Below are positions 35,087 through 39,767 of a stretch of 39,767 bases of DNA, in pieces (position 1 is the stretch's first letter; every line of letters starts with the position of its first letter). The notes beneath the pieces are model-generated. The model worked only from the letters and a program-made list of their open reading frames with translations, did not search any database and had not been told where the DNA came from. This stretch comes from Bacteroidota bacterium (GTDB taxonomy: Bacteria; Bacteroidota; Bacteroidia; Bacteroidales; GCA-2748055): assembly GCA_024244665.1 (NCBI GenBank), contig JAAEOI010000393.1, positions 1 to 39,767 on the forward strand, read 5' to 3'. Position numbers and translations under genes: made by a program.

Positions 35087-36076
35087 TTAGAAGGATTTGT
35101 ACCCCAGGATCTCACGCACGTCGCGGACTGTCTTTGAGGCGCTTTCGCGGGCCTTCTCAGCTCCCATCTTCACTACTTTTTGCAGGTAGGCATCATCGTT
35201 GTATATTTCGTTGATGCGCTCCCGGATGGGTGTGGTGAAGGTGATGATGTCCTCGGCCAGTTGCTTCTTCAGATCCCCATAGCGGATGGTACAGTCGTTG
35301 TAGCTGTTTCGGAAATGCTCAACCGCATCAGGAGTGGAGAGCAGTTTCAGCAGGTAGAAGAGGTTGGCCACCGGTTCGGGCATGGTTGAGTTGGGTTCCG
35401 TTGGTCCGGCATCGGTCACCGCACGCATCACTTTTTTGCGGATATCCTTTGGATCGTCGGCAAGGTAAAGACCATTTCCCTCACTTTTTCCCATTTTTCC
35501 AGTTCCGTCCAGTCCCGGCACCTTGATCAGCTCTTCCCCGAAATTGTAGGGATCGGGCAGGGTAAAGTACTCTACTCCGTACATATGGTTGAAGCGCCTG
35601 GCAAATTTCCGGGCCATCTCCAGGTTCTGCTCCTGGTCTTTTCCAACAGGTACCTTATCGGCATTGTGGATAATAATATCGGCACACATCAGTACCGGGT
35701 AGGTGAGCAAACCTGCGTTTACATTCTCGGGTTGCTTTCTGATCTTCTCCTTGAAAGTGGTGGTGCGTTCCAGCTCTCCCACGTAGGCATTCATATTGAG
35801 CAGCAGGTAGAGCTCGGAAATCTCAGGCACATCACTCTGAACATAGAGGGTTGCCACTTCGGGATCAAGCCCGGTTGCAAGGTATTCTGACAATACCTTC
35901 CTGATGTTATCGTGCAGATTTTCCGGCTTCGGATGAGTGGTCAGTGCATGGTAATCGGCCACAAAAAAGAAACACTTGTTCTCCTGCTGCATCTTCACAA
36001 AATTCTTTACCGCTCCGAAATAGTTGCCCAGGTGAAGGTTTCCGGTCGATCTGATCCCACTTAATACTGTATCCAT
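35087..36076 (-). CDS. trpS: Tryptophanyl-tRNA synthetase
   Basis: TrpS charges tRNA-Trp. The 329-residue class I synthetase has the HIGH-like motif in STGNLHLGNYFG (about residue 10-21) and the KMSKS-like motif KMGKSEGN, with TYPVLMCADI- and GKDQEQNLEMAR-type family blocks between. I chose the ATG at 36076, giving MDTVLSGIRSTG. The frame to 36154 would add 26 unrelated residues upstream of an exact -7 promoter element. Length agrees with bacterial TrpS. It is divergent from rbfA and probably leads a transcript with the DUF898 gene. Confidence 0.96.
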   Translation of the reverse strand: MDTVLSGIRSTGNLHLGNYFGAVKNFVKMQQENKCFFFVADYHALTTHPKPENLHDNIRKVLSEYLATGLDPEVATLYVQSDVPEISELYLLLNMNAYVGELERTTTFKEKIRKQPENVNAGLLTYPVLMCADIIIHNADKVPVGKDQEQNLEMARKFARRFNHMYGVEYFTLPDPYNFGEELIKVPGLDGTGKMGKSEGNGLYLADDPKDIRKKVMRAVTDAGPTEPNSTMPEPVANLFYLLKLLSTPDAVEHFRNSYNDCTIRYGDLKKQLAEDIITFTTPIRERINEIYNDDAYLQKVVKMGAEKARESASKTVRDVREILGYKSF

Positions 36077-36105
36077 TGGTTCTGCTGCTATCTTTAACGT
36101 TGGTG

Positions 36106-36113
36106 CAAAACTA
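36106..36113 (-). promoter_or_regulatory. Bacteroidota-type promoter (-7 box) for trpS
   Basis: The minus strand reads TAGTTTTG, an exact TAnnTTTG match, giving a transcript start near 36101 and a 25-base leader before the trpS ATG at 36076. No clear -33 element is visible. Confidence 0.6.
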
Positions 36114-36134
36114 TAAAATGTTATTGAAAAAACG

Positions 36135-36142
36135 TACTTTTG
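36135..36142 (+). promoter_or_regulatory. Bacteroidota-type promoter (-7 box) for rbfA, nearly leaderless
   Basis: TACTTTTG is an exact TAnnTTTG match. It ends five bases before the rbfA ATG at 36148, so transcription would start at or next to the start codon. It is separated by only 21 bases from the trpS element on the other strand. Confidence 0.6.
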
Positions 36143-36147
36143 CACGG

Positions 36148-36486
36148 ATGACAACCACCCGCCAGTACAAAGTATCCAGGCTTTTGCAAAAAGAGCTTGG
36201 TGATTATTTCCAGAAACACGGTTCGGAGATGACCGGTGGCAAGATGGTTTCGGTCACAGTCGTGCGAATCAGCCCCGATCTCGGGGTTGCCAGAGTCTAC
36301 CTCAGCATCTTCCCCAGCCAGGAGATGGAAGAATCTGTCAAATCCATTTCGGAGAAGGCTCTTATGGTGAGGAGTGAGATGGGCAAACGACTGAGGAACC
36401 AGCTAAGGCACATCCCCGAATTTGCATTCTTTCCCGATGATTCCCTCGATTACATCGATAACATCGAGAACCTATTAAATGATTGA
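36148..36486 (+). CDS. rbfA: Ribosome-binding factor A
   Basis: RbfA is a small KH-fold protein that helps mature the 30S subunit and 16S rRNA 5' end. The 112-residue product begins MTTTRQYKVSRLLQKELGDYF, has VTVVRISPDLGVARVYLSIFP and the C-terminal KRLRNQLRHIPEFAFFPDDSLDY, all family-specific. I chose the ATG at 36148. An upstream frame from 36076 would start inside the trpS leader and contain the promoter element. It leads a tight plus-strand operon with the methyltransferase (2-bp gap) and the permease. Confidence 0.95.
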   Translation: MTTTRQYKVSRLLQKELGDYFQKHGSEMTGGKMVSVTVVRISPDLGVARVYLSIFPSQEMEESVKSISEKALMVRSEMGKRLRNQLRHIPEFAFFPDDSLDYIDNIENLLND

Positions 36487-36488
36487 TA

Positions 36489-37298
36489 ATGAAGTATGAT
36501 CCCATAAAGCGCAGTCTTGGCAGCGTTTTCAATACTACCCCCTTTCTCCGTATTTTCTTTTACCGCCTGCTGGATCTGCTGTTGCTACGTTCCTGGCACA
36601 TCCGCAGGGAACTCAGGGCATTGAAGCATGAAGGATTCCAGCCAAAGCACATGGCCGATGCGGGCTCCGGATTCGGACAGTATGTCCACTATCTCTCACG
36701 GAACTATCCCGGGGCGAAAATTTCCGGACTCGATATCAAACAGGAGCAGGTGGATGACTGCAACCAGTTCTTCACAAAGCTGGGGAAACAGGAGCAAGTG
36801 AAATTTGAGTATGCCGACCTGACCCAAATGGACATTAAAGAGGCATTTGACCTGGTCCTTTCGGTGGATGTAATGGAGCACATTGAAGATGACAGGGGCG
36901 TAATGAAACACATTTACCAGGCACTTAAGCCGGGTGGTTATCTCTTCATTTCCACTCCTTCCGACCAGGGTGGATCGGATGTACATCACGAACATAACGA
37001 ATCCTTTATTGACGAGCATGTAAGAGATGGGTATGGAGTGGCGGAGATTAAGGAGAAACTGACGGGAGCAGGGTTCAGCGACATTCAAGTCCGCTACTCA
37101 TACGGGAAGCCCGGAAAAATTTCCTGGAAACTCTCCATGAAGTATCCCATACTCCTGGCCAATATCAGCAAGCTTTTCCTCTTGTTGCTCCCCTTCTATT
37201 ACATGCTGGTTTATCCCTTCTGTTATATCCTGAACCATTTTGATGCCAGTGGGAACCATCCAACGGGAACCGGGCTTATCGTGAAATGTAAGAAGTGA
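36489..37298 (+). CDS. Class I SAM-dependent methyltransferase with C-terminal hydrophobic tail
   Basis: The 269-residue protein has SAM-binding motif I, ADAGSGFGQ (about 56-64), motif II-like GLDIKQEQ, an acidic DVMEHI block and the post-motif LKPGGYLFISTPS typical of methyltransferase_11/25. A hydrophobic stretch near residues 210-240 (LFLLLLPFYYMLVYPFCYIL) suggests membrane association and a lipid or envelope substrate, which is inference. The start is the ATG at 36489; a TTG at 36483 overlaps the rbfA stop. Its stop overlaps the next gene's GTG by four bases. The substrate is unknown. Confidence 0.88.
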   Translation: MKYDPIKRSLGSVFNTTPFLRIFFYRLLDLLLLRSWHIRRELRALKHEGFQPKHMADAGSGFGQYVHYLSRNYPGAKISGLDIKQEQVDDCNQFFTKLGKQEQVKFEYADLTQMDIKEAFDLVLSVDVMEHIEDDRGVMKHIYQALKPGGYLFISTPSDQGGSDVHHEHNESFIDEHVRDGYGVAEIKEKLTGAGFSDIQVRYSYGKPGKISWKLSMKYPILLANISKLFLLLLPFYYMLVYPFCYILNHFDASGNHPTGTGLIVKCKK

Positions 37299-38533
37299 AC
37301 CTCTCCTTTTATATAGCCAGGCGCTACCTGCTGGGAAAAAAATCTCAGAATGCCATCAATATCATCTCAAGCATCTCTATGTTCGGGGTTACCGTGGGTA
37401 CCATGGCCCTGGTCATTGTACTATCGGTATTTAACGGATTCGATTCGGTGGTCAAATCGCTCTTCAGCACCTTTGATCCCGATATCAAGATCTCGGTAGT
37501 AGAGGGAAAAACCTTTGCGCCCGGTGATCTTACTGGAAAGATCAGGGCGGTTCCCGGTGTGGAGGCCGTATCTGAAGTGCTGGAGGAGAATGTCCTCTTG
37601 CTCTATGGCGACAAGCAACACATCGCCACCATTAAGGGTGTGGACGAAGCGTACAGGGATGTAAGCGGAATCGATTCGATGATCTATGAGGGTTCCATGA
37701 AACTTACTGAAAACAACAGGGCGTATGCTTTGGTGGGACAGGGCGTGGCCTACAGCCTCAGGATCGGGCTGGGCTTTATCAACCCGCTCTTTGTATACAC
37801 CATCGACAGGAAGGCTCGCATCAATATGGCACAGCCTGAGGAGTCGATCCGCAGGGATTTTATATATCCTTCCGGGATTTTTTCCATCGAACAGGACTTC
37901 GATTCAAGGTATGTAATTGTCCCCATCGAATTTACACGCGAACTGCTCTCCTATGAGAAGGAAATCTCCTTCCTTGAAGTGAAGCTTGACCCCAGGCTCC
38001 AGCCCGGGGAGGTTCAGGAGGAGATTGTGGCTCTGACCGGAGAGGGTTTCAATGTAAAAAACCGGGAGCAGCAAAATGCACTCTTTTACAGGGTAATGAA
38101 AACCGAAAAATGGGCTATCTTCCTGATTCTCACATTTATCCTTATCATAGCTTCCTTCAACATCATCGGATCACTGAGTATGCTGATTATCGATAAAAAG
38201 AGAGACATCCTCACACTCAGGAACATGGGGGCTGCAAACCGGCTCATAGAAAGAATTTTCCTGGTGGAGGGGTGGCTGATCTCCATTACCGGAAGTGTTC
38301 TGGGACTTGCCCTGGGTACCGGGATCAGCTGGATACAGCAGCGATTCGGTGTCATCAAACTGGCGGGCAGTGGCTCCTTCGTAATCGATGCTTATCCTGT
38401 TAAAATCGAGGGTGTTGATATCCTCCTTATCTGGCTGACTGTCATCATGATAGGCTTAATCGCAGCCAGGTATCCTGTCAGGCAAATTTCCAAAAAATAC
38501 CTGAACCATGCAGAGCAAGCCTCATTTGTTTAA
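37295..38533 (+). CDS. LolC/LolE-type ABC transporter permease (FtsX family)
   Basis: The 412-residue inner-membrane protein has one N-terminal helix after FYIARRYLLGKKSQNAINII, a MacB-like periplasmic domain, and three C-terminal helices with the FtsX pattern IASFNIIGSLSMLIIDKK followed by DILTLRNMGA. This is typical of the LolC/E lipoprotein-release permeases. The GTG start at 37295 overlaps the methyltransferase stop as GTGA. The LolD ATPase is not in this window. If it acts as a Lol permease, it would release lipoproteins such as the DUF4270 protein and GldK for transport to the outer membrane, which is inference. Confidence 0.88.
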   Translation: MNLSFYIARRYLLGKKSQNAINIISSISMFGVTVGTMALVIVLSVFNGFDSVVKSLFSTFDPDIKISVVEGKTFAPGDLTGKIRAVPGVEAVSEVLEENVLLLYGDKQHIATIKGVDEAYRDVSGIDSMIYEGSMKLTENNRAYALVGQGVAYSLRIGLGFINPLFVYTIDRKARINMAQPEESIRRDFIYPSGIFSIEQDFDSRYVIVPIEFTRELLSYEKEISFLEVKLDPRLQPGEVQEEIVALTGEGFNVKNREQQNALFYRVMKTEKWAIFLILTFILIIASFNIIGSLSMLIIDKKRDILTLRNMGAANRLIERIFLVEGWLISITGSVLGLALGTGISWIQQRFGVIKLAGSGSFVIDAYPVKIEGVDILLIWLTVIMIGLIAARYPVRQISKKYLNHAEQASFV

Positions 38534-38627
38534 AACTTTTATCCCTATATTACGTATAAACTATAATTTTATCAATGCAACCATTGACAGGTTCTAACTG
38601 TTTATAAGTTAACCCGGTTACATCTCA

Positions 38628-39767
38628 ATGAAAATATCCAGAATCTCATTAAAGATCATCCTTATTTGTCTCACTGCACTGAGCGTGGTGAATGCTCAGG
38701 GTGCGGATGTGACTGTAACCGATGTATCCTCCATCGGTACAAGCTGTAGCAATAGCTCGGACGGATCAATTACTGTGACTGTATCGGGAGGGGTAGGCCA
38801 GTATACCTACCTGCTGGTAAAAAGTGGCCTACCGGTGGAGATCGCCGGTCCCACCAGCTCGAACACCTTTACTTTCATCAATCATGAACAATACCCTGCC
38901 TATCAGATTCTCATTTCCGATGAGGACATAAACACCCTTGACGGTTTTACTTATGCTGCCATCGGAGGACCCGATCCCATTGCCATCACATCAGCCATTC
39001 CCGTTGATATTACCTGTAACAATGCAAACAACGGAACCATTGAGGTGATAGCTACCGGTGAAGACGGAAACTTCATTTTCACACTTACCGGGCCTGATAA
39101 TCAGACCAATAATTCAGGGATGTTTGCAGGACTTCCCCAGGGAGACTACACTGTCGAGGTTTCTCACGACGGGCCCTGTACTTCAACCGCTGTTTCGCCG
39201 GTACTAACCATCAACAATCCGACTCCCATCAGCATTAACACTGATTTGCTAAGCCATATTTCCTGCTTTGGAGACAATACCGGATCCATTTCCATTACTC
39301 CCTCAGGAGGTACTCCCGGAGGGGCGGGTACGGGGTATACCTATGCATGGACCGGACCCAACGGATTCACATCCAGCGCTGAAGACATCACCAGTCTTTT
39401 TGCTGGTGACTATTTCGTCACTGTATTTGACGGGAACTTGTGTTCGTCGAATGCTGGTCCGATCACTATCAATGAACCCTCCGAGCTAACTGCTGTCCTT
39501 TCCGGCATCACCCCGGCAACCTGCTTTGGTGACAATGACGGAACAGTAACCATAATCCCGGGTGGTGGCGTGGGTGGCTATACCTTCTCCTGGGAAGGAC
39601 AGGTCTCCGGACTGATCTCCACCGCAATGAACCCTGTTAACCTGGTGGCAGACACCTACGATCTCACCCTGTCCGATGGCAACGGATGTTCAAAGACCTT
39701 CACCGATTTTGCCATCATCACAGAACCCGATGTACTCGATGCCAGCGTGGTCACCACCATTGATGTA
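38628..39767 (+). CDS. SprB-repeat secreted protein, probable T9SS cargo, 3'-truncated
   Basis: The frame from the ATG at 38628 stays open for all 380 codons to the window edge. It starts with a signal peptide (about 1-24, ending VVNAQG). Four SprB-type beta repeats follow, starting near Cys40, Cys130, Cys213 and Cys299, spaced 83-90 residues apart. Each opens with a T/S-C-x5-G-x-I pattern such as ISCFGDNTGSISI and ATCFGDNDGTVTI, and the last two carry the full YTYAWTGP or YTFSWEGQ segment. SprB-repeat proteins are large surface adhesins exported by the T9SS. The expected C-terminal sorting domain lies outside the window. The upstream 94-bp gap has only weak promoter-like sequence (TAATTTTA at 38564-38571). 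Confidence 0.9.
   Translation, partial: MKISRISLKIILICLTALSVVNAQGADVTVTDVSSIGTSCSNSSDGSITVTVSGGVGQYTYLLVKSGLPVEIAGPTSSNTFTFINHEQYPAYQILISDEDINTLDGFTYAAIGGPDPIAITSAIPVDITCNNANNGTIEVIATGEDGNFIFTLTGPDNQTNNSGMFAGLPQGDYTVEVSHDGPCTSTAVSPVLTINNPTPISINTDLLSHISCFGDNTGSISITPSGGTPGGAGTGYTYAWTGPNGFTSSAEDITSLFAGDYFVTVFDGNLCSSNAGPITINEPSELTAVLSGITPATCFGDNDGTVTIIPGGGVGGYTFSWEGQVSGLISTAMNPVNLVADTYDLTLSDGNGCSKTFTDFAIITEPDVLDASVVTTIDV

Noticed and set aside
38584..38608. TTGACA and TATAAG resembling a sigma-70 promoter before the SprB-repeat gene
   Set aside because: The spacing is 13 bases rather than about 17, and Bacteroidota use a different consensus.
1..39767. Insertion sequence, prophage, integron or defence island
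   Set aside because: No transposase, integrase, phage or restriction gene and no terminal inverted repeats were seen; the gene content is core and envelope housekeeping.

Overview
The window looks like a chromosomal segment from an environmental member of the Bacteroidota, probably Bacteroidales/Marinilabiliales-like. The assignment rests on a complete type IX secretion/gliding core (PorP/SprF-like protein, GldK, GldL, GldM, GldN), Bacteroidota-restricted families (DUF4270, DUF5723), an SprB-repeat surface protein, several promoters of the Bacteroidota -7 type (TAnnTTTG), and start codons that mostly lack Shine-Dalgarno sequences. No rRNA, tRNA, CRISPR array, prophage or insertion sequence was seen. 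Species cannot be named from sequence reading alone.

Layout. 1-1911 (+): nucleotide-sugar genes, a 5'-truncated galE followed by rfbB. 1995-6029 (-): a three-gene operon running from a one-domain glycogen-synthase-like protein through a DUF4270 lipoprotein to glmS. 6114-8839 (+): panC, panD, a flippase-like membrane protein and a heptose-phosphate adenylyltransferase. 8953-10784 (+): radA and a small unknown protein. 10781-13174 (-): a class A penicillin-binding protein, divergent from topA (13255-15558, +). A 14-copy, 7-bp tandem repeat then fills the gap up to an arginase-fold protein whose metal site is degenerate. Next come porP and gldK-L-M-N (17013-22916), closed by a strong intrinsic terminator.

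23015-24106 (-) is a mannose-1-phosphate guanylyltransferase, divergent from mlaE-mlaF (24218-25704, +). 25716-30604 (-) is an uncharacterised three-gene envelope operon: a membrane-anchored beta-propeller-like protein, a lipoprotein and a DUF5723 barrel. 30750-33836 (+) holds a TonB-dependent receptor and ung, followed by a terminator. 34132-36076 (-) holds trpS and a DUF898 membrane protein. 36148-38533 (+) holds rbfA, a methyltransferase and a LolC/E-type permease. The window ends inside an SprB-repeat secreted protein (38628 onward) that is open at the 3' edge.

Most of the segment serves the envelope: sugar nucleotides and amino sugars (galE, rfbB, glmS, manC, hldE-like), peptidoglycan (PBP1A), outer-membrane lipid and lipoprotein traffic (MlaEF, LolC/E-like), and protein export through the T9SS with a probable T9SS cargo. 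Where a Bacteroidota -7 element lies inside an N-terminal extension that begins at TTG or at an upstream ATG, I moved the start downstream. This applies to the glycogen-synthase-like gene, the PBP, the propeller protein, trpS and rbfA.
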